Shown: positions 34,665 to 43,400 of the stretch, in pieces
How positions within the stretch are numbered: position 1 is the first letter of the stretch
How the letters are laid out: each line of letters begins with the position of its first letter
Source of the DNA: an uncultured Poribacteria bacterium
GTDB taxonomy: Bacteria > Poribacteria > WGA-4E > WGA-3G
Direction of reading: 5' to 3'
DNA length: 64,000 nt
Assembly (NCBI GenBank): GCA_958295855.1
Contig: OY282383.1
Coordinates: 4,134,481-4,198,480, forward strand
The notes under the pieces: model-generated
Databases searched by the model: none
What the model saw: only the letters and a program-made list of their open reading frames with translations
What the model was told of the DNA's origin: nothing
Program-made: the position numbers and the translations under genes

Positions 34665-36113
34665 TTACATCGGTCCTACCCGCCGGGGGCCCCTATCCAT
34701 AGCAAACATAGCGGCATCAAAATTTCTTTTCAACAGGTCCATTTTGATGTCCTGCTTCTCAGGGATATGCCAGAGGTTATCAAACTCACCCGGGTCATCC
34801 ACCAAATCATAGAGTTCGCCCTCTTTGTGGCCGTGATACACTACCAATTTGTAACGCTTATCCCGGTACATTGTTGCGAAAGAGTGGTCGCGTAGATCGA
34901 CAGCGTCGTAGTACTCACACCGAACGAAATCTCGATGCTGGTTCGCATCCGCTTCGCCCCGGAGGATAGGCAGTAATGAGCGTCCGTGCATCTGTTCAGG
35001 TACCGGTAACCCCGCTAATTCCAACAGTGTAGGTGCTTTGTCAACGAGTTCGACGAGTGCATCGCTCTTTAAACCGCTTGCAAACTCTCCTTGCCATGCG
35101 AAAATCAGCGGTACCCGGACTAAACCTTCATAAAACCTGCACCCCTTCTGGATTAATCCATGGTCGCCGAGCGTCTCCCCATGATCGCTTGTGAAAATGA
35201 TAACGGTGTTCTCGCGTTGCCCTGTTTCATCAAGGGTTTCAAGTATTCTGCCCAACTGTTCGTCAATCAGCTGGATCATCGCATAATAGGCGGCTTTGAG
35301 CGTTTTCGCATCTCTTTCCCCAACCGTACCCGTTGCCTTGCGCGGTGTCTGCGGCAAGATTGGACTCCGAATATCCAGTTCATCTGGCGTGCGAACTTTA
35401 GATTGAAAATCGACCGTTTGTAATCGGGTTTGTTGTTCCAAGTCGCTGTTTCGGAAGAGCGGTGCTGGCATGTCCGCCGGATCAAACCGTTCGCGGTGCG
35501 TCTGTGGCGGATTGAACGGCGGATGCGGATCGTAGATATTGACACTCGCGAGCCACGGACAATCTCGATCTTCGCGAATGAACGCAATTGTCTTTTCTGC
35601 ACACCACGTTGTCTGATGCAGTGCCGCTGGCACGCCTTCCGGGTTCTGATTCAACTCGCCTAAAATGTATCCTTTCGCGCGCACCCAATCCGCGTAGTCG
35701 TGTCCCTGCTCCCAGTCATCGCGTGGCGCGTGGCTGTATTGCCAGTAGCGGTATCCATCGTCTACGCGCGGTTCCACCCTGCGGTAAGCACTCGCGAGGT
35801 GGAGTTTTCCAATCAGCCCACAATCGTAGCCGATGTCTGCGAGGGTACGCGTTACCAGCGGATAGGTCCCTGGAAAGAAATCGTTTCCGTTTCTGTTCGC
35901 GTGCGTCGCGCTCGGGTACATACCTGTAAGAAAACTTGCGCGGCTCGGCGTGCAGATAGGGCTTTGGCAATAGGCATGCGTAAATGCAACCCCCTCCGCA
36001 ACCAAGCTGTCAATGTTTGGTGTTGACACATACGGATTGCCCAATGCGCCGATTGTGTCGTAACGTTGCTGATCTGTACAAATCCAGAGGATATTCGGTG
36101 TTTTAGCAGCCAT
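34665..36113 (-). CDS. Sulfatase (arylsulfatase-type)
   Basis: A 482-residue sulfatase. NILWICTDQQRYDTIGALGNP is the N-terminal metal-binding strand. QSPICTPSRASFLTGMYP carries the CxPxR signature whose cysteine is converted to formylglycine (about residue 54), IGKLHLA follows, and VIIFTSDHGETLGDHGL is the second metal site. No signal peptide is seen, which is common for Poribacteria-like family members. It would hydrolyse a sulfate ester on a polysaccharide or small molecule. The formylglycine-generating enzyme is not in the window. Confidence 0.93.
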   Translation of the reverse strand: MAAKTPNILWICTDQQRYDTIGALGNPYVSTPNIDSLVAEGVAFTHAYCQSPICTPSRASFLTGMYPSATHANRNGNDFFPGTYPLVTRTLADIGYDCGLIGKLHLASAYRRVEPRVDDGYRYWQYSHAPRDDWEQGHDYADWVRAKGYILGELNQNPEGVPAALHQTTWCAEKTIAFIREDRDCPWLASVNIYDPHPPFNPPQTHRERFDPADMPAPLFRNSDLEQQTRLQTVDFQSKVRTPDELDIRSPILPQTPRKATGTVGERDAKTLKAAYYAMIQLIDEQLGRILETLDETGQRENTVIIFTSDHGETLGDHGLIQKGCRFYEGLVRVPLIFAWQGEFASGLKSDALVELVDKAPTLLELAGLPVPEQMHGRSLLPILRGEADANQHRDFVRCEYYDAVDLRDHSFATMYRDKRYKLVVYHGHKEGELYDLVDDPGEFDNLWHIPEKQDIKMDLLKRNFDAAMFAMDRGPRRVGPM

Positions 36114-36138
36114 ACATCAGCCTCTTCATGCGCGGAGA

Positions 36139-36528
36139 TTAGAGAAAAAAACTCTTGATGAGAGCCGCAAGCGCAATAACAGTTGGCGTGAACCACGCTG
36201 CATGCTTCCAAAAGCGCGCTGCAGATGCACGCTCCCCGTGCTGAATCGCGACGAGCTCCAACACTTTGTCGAGTTTATCTTCCATGCGATCCATGCGGGT
36301 TTCAAAGCGATCCATGCGCGCTTCAAAGTCGTCTTGACGCTGTTCTTGTGCATCAAACCGTGCATTAAACTGCTGTTCCTGTGCAGCAAACAGTGCTTTA
36401 AAGCGCTGTTCTTGTGCATCAAACAGCGCGTTAAAGTGCTGTTCCTGTGCAGCAAACAGTGCTTTAAAGTGCTGTTCCTGTACATCAAACCGCTGAGACA
36501 TAATCTCTTGAAGTTCTTGTACTGTCAT
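36139..36528 (-). CDS. Coiled-coil protein with 11-residue repeats and C-terminal membrane anchor
   Basis: A 129-residue protein. After MTVQELQEIMSQRFDVQEQ it has four consecutive 11-residue repeats of the pattern F-(K/N)-A-L-F-(A/D)-A-Q-E-Q-(H/R), then MDRFETRMDRMEDKLDKVLEL and a hydrophobic C-terminal helix (WFTPTVIALAALIKSFFL). The DNA has a matching 33/66-bp periodicity at about 36350-36490. Hendecad repeats form right-handed or straight coiled coils. The ATG at 36528 is preceded by AAAGGAGG, which also overlaps the end of the upstream WD40/HMA gene, 25 bp away. Confidence 0.7.
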   Translation of the reverse strand: MTVQELQEIMSQRFDVQEQHFKALFAAQEQHFNALFDAQEQRFKALFAAQEQQFNARFDAQEQRQDDFEARMDRFETRMDRMEDKLDKVLELVAIQHGERASAARFWKHAAWFTPTVIALAALIKSFFL

Positions 36529-36553
36529 GAGAAACGCCGACCTCCTTTGCGTG

Positions 36554-38152
36554 CTATTTAACCTTCGCGCTAAACCCTGCCTCTTTAATGACATTTGCTA
36601 ACTCAGCTGCGGTGACAGCGTTTTTCCGCACCTTAATGACTGCTTTATCAGGCAGCGAGACCTCAACGCTAATAACATCTTGGAGGTGTGTCAGTGCATC
36701 CTGCACTTTGGCTACACACGCCCCTCACGTCATGCCTGTCACCGCCAAGGCGACATCCTCGCTTGCGGTTGCCTCAATCGGCACCGACATAAAGGCGTTC
36801 AATAATTTCCCTGAAGCAGTGTCAAATACCCGAATTTTTCCATCAAAACCGCCTGTGGCGAGTTGTGTGCCATCGGGGTGAAACGAGACAGCGAAAACAC
36901 CGACTGTATCGCCTTGCATTGTTGCTAAACGCTTCCCATCTGCTACGTTGTAGATACGCGCTTCACCACCTGCGGTGCCAATAGCCAATAGACTGCCGTC
37001 CGCCGAAAACGCCACGCCCTCGATTGAGCCCGATTGTGCTTCGTATGCTCGGATGAGGTTAAAGTCCGTATTGCCGACATCTCTCCTGATTTCTCGAAAA
37101 ATTTTGTATAGCCTGGGTATCCGGTCTTCGCCTGCGCTCAAAACCTGGTCTTCGTGTGGATGCCGTGCGATGGTGTTGATTTCGCCGTAGCCCTTATTGC
37201 TTGAATTGATATCATCTACAAATGCGCCTGTGTCTACCTCAACCAATTTGAGGGCAGTATCGCGCCCACAACTCACGAAATGCGTGCCATCAGTAGAAAA
37301 AATCGTTCCGAAAACCCAGTCACTGTGGTTGTCGAATTTAATCAGTTCTTTCTCATCTGCAACGGAGAGTACGCGCACCGTTTTATCTGAACACCCGAAC
37401 GCCACGCGGCTTGCATCAGGTGAGAAAGATAGCCCGTACACGGTATCGTAACTGGAACGCATCGCTTTGATGAGCGTATTTGTTGCTGTCTCCCATAGCT
37501 GCACCTCGCCAAATTGCGCAGGCGAGCCGCCTGCTACGCCCAATATTTTTCCATCTGCAGTATACGTCAGCGATTCTATCCGGCGTGCTTTGCCTACTAA
37601 CCGGGCTTTGATTTCAAAATTCGCTGCATCATATAACAGTACTTCGCGGAAGCCTGACACTGCGAGCGTTTTGCCGTCGGGAGAATATGCCAGCGCAGAA
37701 ACCACAGGAGGCACCGTGTAAGTTGGATAATTCCCTTCTCCCATATCATCAACTTCCATGGGCGTGTCATCGTGTGCACCTTCAAGAATCCACTGCCGGA
37801 GCAGTTCTACCTCTTCGGCGGAGAGCGGTTCTTGATTCTGCGGCATCGCCGGTTCATCGCCGGAGATGAGTTCAATGATGAGACTTTCATCTGGTTTCCC
37901 GGGGACGATTGAATCGCCTGCCATCCCGCCCCGCTTGACATCTGCGTAGGTTGTCACAATCAGGTCGCCGTTCGGGTCACCAGGGTGATGGCACCCTTGA
38001 CAGCTCCGTTTGAGTATCGGGACAATCTGCTTGTGGTAACTCACCGATGCAGCTGCCCCGTGCTGGTCTGCCGTTACAAGCGAGCTCCACGCAACAAAAC
38101 AGAGCAGATACACCCCAAAATAGATCATAAACCTTAATCTCGATATTCTCAT
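36554..38152 (-). CDS. Cytochrome/WD40 repeat protein with C-terminal HMA domain, probable selenoprotein
   Basis: If the UGA at 36727-36725 is read, the frame continues to TAG at 36556-36554, giving 532 residues. Order: signal peptide, PSD1-like cytochrome domain with SCQGCHHPGDPNG (CxxCH heme site) and GGMAGDSIVPGKPDES, then about seven WD40 repeats (ALAYSPDGKTLAVSG, GLSFSPDASRVAFGC, GVAFSADGSLLAIGT, AVSFHPDGTQLATGG). A complete HMA metal-binding domain follows: ALAVTGMT-U-GACVAKVQDA, LTHLQDVISVEVSLPDKAVI, and ELANVIKEAGF. The normal motif is GMTCxxC and the UGA stands exactly for the first cysteine. A hairpin follows the UGA. A shortened protein ending at GMT would lack the metal site. An AT-rich promoter lies upstream. 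Periplasmic metal or redox sensing is a guess. Confidence 0.85.
36693..36727 (-). promoter_or_regulatory. Sec UGA codon with SECIS-like hairpin (HMA domain)
   Basis: The UGA is at 36727-36725. After 17 nt comes AGTGC (36707-36703), loop AGGAT, and GCACT (36697-36693). The short stem with an AGG loop closely resembles the apical part of the E. coli fdhF SECIS (UGC-AGGUCU-GCA), at a similar distance from the UGA. Confidence 0.7.
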
Positions 38153-38244
38153 GTTCGTTGAAAACCCTCCCCCTGGTTGCGGCACGTTTTTCTCGTACGC
38201 TGCACCAAAAGGGTCGCAGCGCAGTTCGCATACTTTATTTTATA

Positions 38245-38274
38245 ATTATACCACAATTTCGTAATGAAATTCAA
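38245..38274 (-). promoter_or_regulatory. Promoter of the cytochrome/WD40/HMA gene
   Basis: On the minus strand TTGAAT (38274-38269) and TATAAT (38250-38245) are 18 bp apart. The gene starts about 90 bp downstream at 38152. It is divergent from the yceI promoter. Confidence 0.6.
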
Positions 38275-38311
38275 GAGAAATTTGGATCGAATGGGTTTCC
38301 CTAATTTTTCG

Positions 38312-38340
38312 TTGACATGTTTAAAAAAATAAGATATACT
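38312..38340 (+). promoter_or_regulatory. Consensus sigma-70 promoter of the yceI gene
   Basis: TTGACA at 38312-38317, exactly 17 bp, then TATACT at 38335-38340. The ATG lies at 38411 after an AAGGAG ribosome site. The leader is about 65 nt. This probably drives the yceI-to-Ycf48-like gene run. Confidence 0.8.
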
Positions 38341-38410
38341 TGTTTTACATAGGTAATATAGGCAACAAACACTTATTAAAACGTAACTACGCTAATAAGG
38401 AGATTTTTCA

Positions 38411-39028
38411 ATGAAAACGGACTTCGGACGAAACGTGCAGGTTTTCCATATTGGAGTGCTTGTTTTAGCACTGTTTATCGTCGGCTTGGCTGGAATTACA
38501 CACCTGGCGGATGCAGCGGATACATACGAAATTGACTCGGTACATTCAATGGTTATTTTCCGCGCCAAACACAACGGTATCAGTTACAACTACGGCAGAT
38601 TTAATGAGTTCACCGGCGAAATCATGATAGACGAAAGCGACATGTCCAAGAGCCGCGTGGCATTTGAGGTGAAAACGGCGAGCGTTGATACTGGCAACGA
38701 AAAACGCGACCAGCACCTCAGAAGTCCTGACTTCTTCAATGCCAAGCAGTTCCCCGTCGTTACCTTCAAAAGCACGAAAGTAAGTATGAAGGAAGGCAAC
38801 GCGGACATGCTGGCGGTCACGGGCGACCTCGAGTTACACGGCGTGAAGAAATCTATCACGGTGGATGTCGAAATTACAGGAAGAGGCAAAGGCCAACAGG
38901 GCGAATCCCTCATCGGATTCGAGACGACGTTTGCCATTAAGCGGAGCGAATTCGGCATGAACTACGGCATGGGGCCTGTCAGCGATGACATCCGCATTAC
39001 CGTCAGTGTGGAGGCGGTGCATAAATAA
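38411..39028 (+). CDS. YceI family periplasmic lipid-binding-like protein
   Basis: A 205-residue YceI-domain protein. A signal segment (VFHIGVLVLALFIVGLAGITHLADA) is followed by TYEIDSVHSMVIFRAKHNGISYNYGRFNEFTG, DQHLRSPDFFNAKQFPVVTFKSTKV, LAVTGDLELHGVKKSITVDVEI and RSEFGMNYGMGPVSDDIRITVSVEA, all standard YceI blocks. The fold is a lipocalin-like barrel that binds polyisoprenoid or amphiphilic molecules. TAAGGAG precedes the ATG. It is the first gene of a plus-strand run ending with the Ycf48-like lipoprotein. Confidence 0.93.
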   Translation: MKTDFGRNVQVFHIGVLVLALFIVGLAGITHLADAADTYEIDSVHSMVIFRAKHNGISYNYGRFNEFTGEIMIDESDMSKSRVAFEVKTASVDTGNEKRDQHLRSPDFFNAKQFPVVTFKSTKVSMKEGNADMLAVTGDLELHGVKKSITVDVEITGRGKGQQGESLIGFETTFAIKRSEFGMNYGMGPVSDDIRITVSVEAVHK

Positions 39029-39138
39029 GTAGCTGCTTTACGGGCAGCATCTCTGCTGTCCCGCATTCTAACAAAACGCGGACTTTGCTATTGTCCTGTC
39101 TGTCTAATTTTAGGGGTAAGATAAGAAAGGAATCACCA

Positions 39139-39483
39139 ATGAGTCTTAACTGGCTTAGCATCAGTGTTGTTGATATCAGTTTGATAGGCTTGGGTATCAT
39201 CGGGATTTGGAGATATAATGTGCTCAGGAAGCAGTATGCTCGTGTCCAGAAAATGTATACCCATCTCCAGGAGCAAAATAGTCATCTCCAGGAGCAAAAT
39301 ATCCAACTCCAAGAGCAGTGTATCCAACTCCAAGAGCAGTATATCCAACTCCAGGAGCAGAATAACAAACTCCAGGAGCAGATCGAAAGGCAAGATCAGG
39401 AGATAAGCTTTTTGAAGGTGCGATACAAGGAACTTGATACAAAATATCACGAGCTCTTGGATAAGTTGATCAGCAAGTTGTAA
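39139..39483 (+). CDS. Membrane-anchored heptad-repeat coiled-coil protein (114 aa)
   Basis: A 114-residue protein. An N-terminal membrane helix (SISVVDISLIGLGIIGIW) is followed by seven-residue repeats of the type (H/I/Y)-x-L-Q-E-Q-(N/C/Y), about six in a row from residue 47, then a polar coiled coil. The DNA shows a 21-bp tandem repeat (CTCCAGGAGCA...) at about 39260-39385. Homopolymer-like heptads give a long parallel coiled coil. It has a GAAAGGAATC ribosome site. It resembles the hendecad-repeat protein at 36139 in layout but in the opposite order, with the anchor at the N-terminus. Confidence 0.75.
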   Translation: MSLNWLSISVVDISLIGLGIIGIWRYNVLRKQYARVQKMYTHLQEQNSHLQEQNIQLQEQCIQLQEQYIQLQEQNNKLQEQIERQDQEISFLKVRYKELDTKYHELLDKLISKL

Positions 39484-39500
39484 CCCAAGGAGCGTAATCC

Positions 39501-40388
39501 ATGTCCCTTGTCAAACCGCTGTTCTTTGGCGTGCTCTTGCCTGCTGTCGTCTGCGGTGGACTTTCCGCCCTTGTGGGGTACTTCTGGCTGAGCCATCGAG
39601 AGAAAACATACCTGCAGTGGCTTGCTGTTGCGGCATTAGGTGTTGGGTACATCGTCGGGTACCTTGGGTTAGAAGGATGGCCATCGGTTCCGCCTCGGGA
39701 AGGCATACATTGGCTCTTCTATAGTGCCGCGGGTGCGATGATCGCAGGATGTTTTTGGCACATCTCCCGCTGGTGGCGTTTGATAGCGCAGGTAGCCCTT
39801 TCAATTGTGATACCGCGTCTTCTCCTGAATTCCATGTTTCGGTATACGTGGGGACAATTGGAAGGAATTGTTTGGTGGGCGTGCATTACCGTTGCGATTC
39901 TTATTTTTTGGCAGTTGGTGCAACAGAGTTTCACAGTGCTGCCATCTGGTGCTTCCAGTCCGTTTGTCTATTTTGGGATTTCCGGCGGGACAGCCCTGCT
40001 CCTCGCGCTTTCGGGAAGTTTGCGGCTGGCACAGCACGCTGGCATTTTGGTCGCCCTTTTTGCAGCGATTTGGATTCTCACGCTCGTTTTACAGCGTGGT
40101 GCCAATAGCCGTTGGCAAGTTTTCCCACCTGGTGTATCGCCGGTTGTGACACTCCTATTTGCTGGCCTCTGGATGAACGGTTATTTTTATGCGGAAGTAC
40201 CAGCTGCAAGTGCTATCCTGTTAGCAGTGTCACCATCCTTCGCACGTGTCGGCGAAATAGAAGCTGTCCAGAGACTCGGTACTCGGAAGGCTACACTTGT
40301 CCAAATAGGATTAATAGCACTTTGCGTCGGCATTGCGGTAGGAATTGCCTTTGCACATTCAGGCTTCTTCGGTGAAGGCAATTACTAA
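39501..40388 (+). CDS. Multi-pass membrane protein of unknown function (295 aa)
   Basis: Not recognised. A 295-residue protein with about nine hydrophobic segments, for example LFFGVLLPAVVCGGLSALVG, LAVAALGVGYIVGYLGLEGW, WWRLIAQVALSIVIPRLLL, GISGGTALLLALSGSL, ILVALFAAIWILTLVL and LVQIGLIALCVGIAVGIAF. An AAGGAGCG ribosome site is present 17 bp after the coiled-coil gene, so the two are almost certainly co-transcribed. A possible binding loop GANSRWQVFPPGVSP is noted but has no known meaning. Confidence 0.7.
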   Translation: MSLVKPLFFGVLLPAVVCGGLSALVGYFWLSHREKTYLQWLAVAALGVGYIVGYLGLEGWPSVPPREGIHWLFYSAAGAMIAGCFWHISRWWRLIAQVALSIVIPRLLLNSMFRYTWGQLEGIVWWACITVAILIFWQLVQQSFTVLPSGASSPFVYFGISGGTALLLALSGSLRLAQHAGILVALFAAIWILTLVLQRGANSRWQVFPPGVSPVVTLLFAGLWMNGYFYAEVPAASAILLAVSPSFARVGEIEAVQRLGTRKATLVQIGLIALCVGIAVGIAFAHSGFFGEGNY

Positions 40389-40395
40389 AACCAAA

Positions 40396-40463
40396 GTAGT
40401 AGGCACACGCCGTGTGCCGTTACAGGAAAAAAAGTAGCAGGCACACGCCGTGTGCCGTTACAG
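40396..40463. repeat. Two direct copies of a GTAGGCACACGCCGTGTGCCG palindrome
   Basis: GTAGTAGGCACACGCCGTGT continuing GCCGTTACAG lies at 40396-40425 and a near-identical copy at 40433-40463. The core GGCACACGCCGTGTGCC is self-complementary. The pair sits between the membrane protein and the Ycf48-like gene and is related to the unit at 19722-19744. Confidence 0.85.
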
Positions 40464-40495
40464 CATAAGAGACATTTCCGGAGGTAAAAATTAGC

Positions 40496-43400
40496 ATGAA
40501 ATCCAAATCCCATTCTATCCTTTATACTACAGCGTTTCTGCTTGGCATCCTGTTCCTTTTTAACGGCTGTGTCAAGATGGAAGCAACTCGGAAAGCAGAT
40601 TGGGAAACCCACTTCACCGATCTGCATTTTGTCAACGCAAAACAGGGCTGGATTGTGGGGCTTGAAGGCTTGATTATCCATACTACGGATGGTGGAAAAA
40701 CATGGAACAAACAGGAGGTTGACACAACCGGCGATTTCAAATCGGTCTATTTTACCAACACAAACTATGGATGGGCAGTTGGCGATGAGGGATTAGTTGC
40801 AACCACCGACGATGGGGGTAGACACTGGACGTTCCAAAGAAGCGGCACCTCTGCTATGCTCCGCGATGTCTTTTTTGCGAATTCAAAAGAAGGCTGGATT
40901 GTGGGTGAGGATGCTGATGTCCTCTACACCGAAAACGGCGGAAAGGAGTGGAAACGCTACCCTTATGTCAGCGAATTCCCACTCAACGGTGTCTGGTTCG
41001 TTAATGATTCAAAAGGTTGGCTTGTCGGCGAATATGACAGGATTTTCCACACCGACACCGGTGGTAAGGCATGGCAAGAACAGAGCAATCGCTTTGCAGG
41101 TGAACGTGACCGGCTGATCAACGACAACAAGCATGTCTTTTTTATCAGTGAGAATGAAGGATGGATCGCCGGCAGTGACGGCTCCATTTTCCATACGACA
41201 ACCGGCGGGGCCAACTGGCAACGTCAAGACAGCCGTATCCCCCTGATTAATGGGCACGTCCGGGACACTATTAACAGCATCCATTTCACAGATGAGAACT
41301 ACGGCATAGCTGTCGCGGATGTCGGGTTTATCACGCGCACCCAAGATGGCGGGGCCAACTGGCAATTGATGGAGAGCGGCACTGAAAACAATTTGACAGG
41401 CATCCAGTTTACGGGCCCCAAGGAGGCATGGGCAGTCGGCTGGTACGGTACAATTCTGCACACAACGGATGCTGGGGCAACCTGGGAGATGACCGGCGGC
41501 ATCACAGCGAACGACTTGCAGAACGTCCAGTTTACCGATGCAAACCGTGCAATTGCTGTCGGGAAACGCGGCACAATGACAATGAGCAACGACGGCGGCC
41601 AAACATGGAACGAGGTGGACACAGATATATGGGACGGTATTTGGAATATCTATTTCGCCACGGATAAGCACGGGTGGGCAGTTGGTGAACGCGGGCTTAT
41701 CGTTCATACCAAAGATGGCGGAAACACATGGGAACGCCAAACTGGCGGGGGCGGTTATACCCTCCGCGCTGTTCACTTTATTAGCTCCAAGAAAGGTTGG
41801 ATTGTCGGCGACCTCAGTACTATCTTGCATACTTCTGATGGCGGCGAATCTTGGGTTCAGCAAACACCCGGTGAGTTTCACATGCTCAAAGGGGTCTTCT
41901 TCCTTGATGATAAGAAGGGCTGGGCAATTGGATGGCCCGGCATCTGCCTTACAACGCGAGATGGCGGGCTGACCTGGGCACCGCAAACCACCGGCACCTA
42001 TAATGAACTCTACGCCGTTTACTTCGCTGATGAGAACAAGGGGTGGATTGTAGGGCAATTTGGAGAGATTTTATATACCCAAAATGGCGGAAAGCAGTGG
42101 AAATTTCAACGGAGCGGCACCCAAGAGAATCTAAACAAACTCTATTTTGCAGATACACAACACGGATTGATTGTCGGGGATAACGGTGCCATGCTCACGA
42201 CAGTGAACGGAGGCGAAAAGTGGGTAATTCAAGAGAGTGGCACAGACAATGACCTCTACGGATTAGCACTCTCTCCTGAAGGAGTCGTGGCTGTCGGTAA
42301 AGGTGGCATTGCCATGCGCTACTCGGTTGAGGAGGCAGAACTGCCAGCGAAATTGCCACCTGTCGCCGAAGCGGAGGCAGAAACCCCCGAAGAAGAAATA
42401 CCTGTCGAACCTGTTGCTTACCATTGGGATATTATCCGGCAGGCAACGTGGCAGACGAACTTCTCAGATACACATTTTGTGGATGCGCACGGTGCAATAA
42501 AGGGATGGGCTGTCGGTTCTGGCGGGGCTATTGCACATACCAAGGATGGGGGGCAAACATGGCTGCCGCAACATAGCGGTGTAACTGAAAACTTGCAGCA
42601 AATCCACTTTGCCGATGCCAAAAACGGTTGGATTATCGGGAGGGGTATCATACTCCGCACTGAAAACGCCGGGGAGAGTTGGCAGATTGTTCGCAAAACT
42701 GTACAAAACCTTCGTAGGATTAGTGCCGTGCAATTCCTCAATACGCAAGAAGGATGGCTCGGTGCGGATATCGGGCAAACTTTGCATACAACAGATGGCG
42801 GTAAGACATGGAAACTCCAGAAAACTGGCACAACAACGCAATCTATCACTGACTTGCATTTTATCAACAGTCAGGAAGGGTGGGCGGTGACACCCCAACG
42901 GCGAGATGGGGGATTTGTCCTGCACACCCTTGACGGTGGCGATTATTGGAAAATTCAGACGAAGACCAATCAGGCAGGTGTTGCTGTCCATTTTGCAGAT
43001 GAAAAACACGGCTGGGTTATCTTAGGCAACGGTAATTCGCTGCTGACTGAGGATGGCGGTGAAACCTGGAAATTGCGGACTGCAAAACAGCGCGCGCAGG
43101 GCTTGCAACGCGTTACATTCCATTCCCATACCCACGCTTGGGGACTCGGGAGGGGCGGTGCCTTCATGACTGAAGACCAGGGGATGAATTGGAAATCCGT
43201 TGCTGTCGCAGTTGAAGGCGATATGCTCGCTATGCAGCAACCAGAAATGGAGATACCCGAAGAAGGGCTTGTAGAGGATGAGCAAGCGGAAGCAGAGACC
43301 CCTGTTCTGCAAACTGACCAAGATCCGGCTGAACTATTCCAAAATCTGCTGCGGGAACAGACACAACGCCCTGGGCGCTTTGCGCCGGAAGGCGAACTAC

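Noticed and set aside
39260..39385. CRISPR-like or satellite repeat
   Set aside because: The 21-bp periodicity encodes coiled-coil heptads in one frame of a gene with a good ribosome site.
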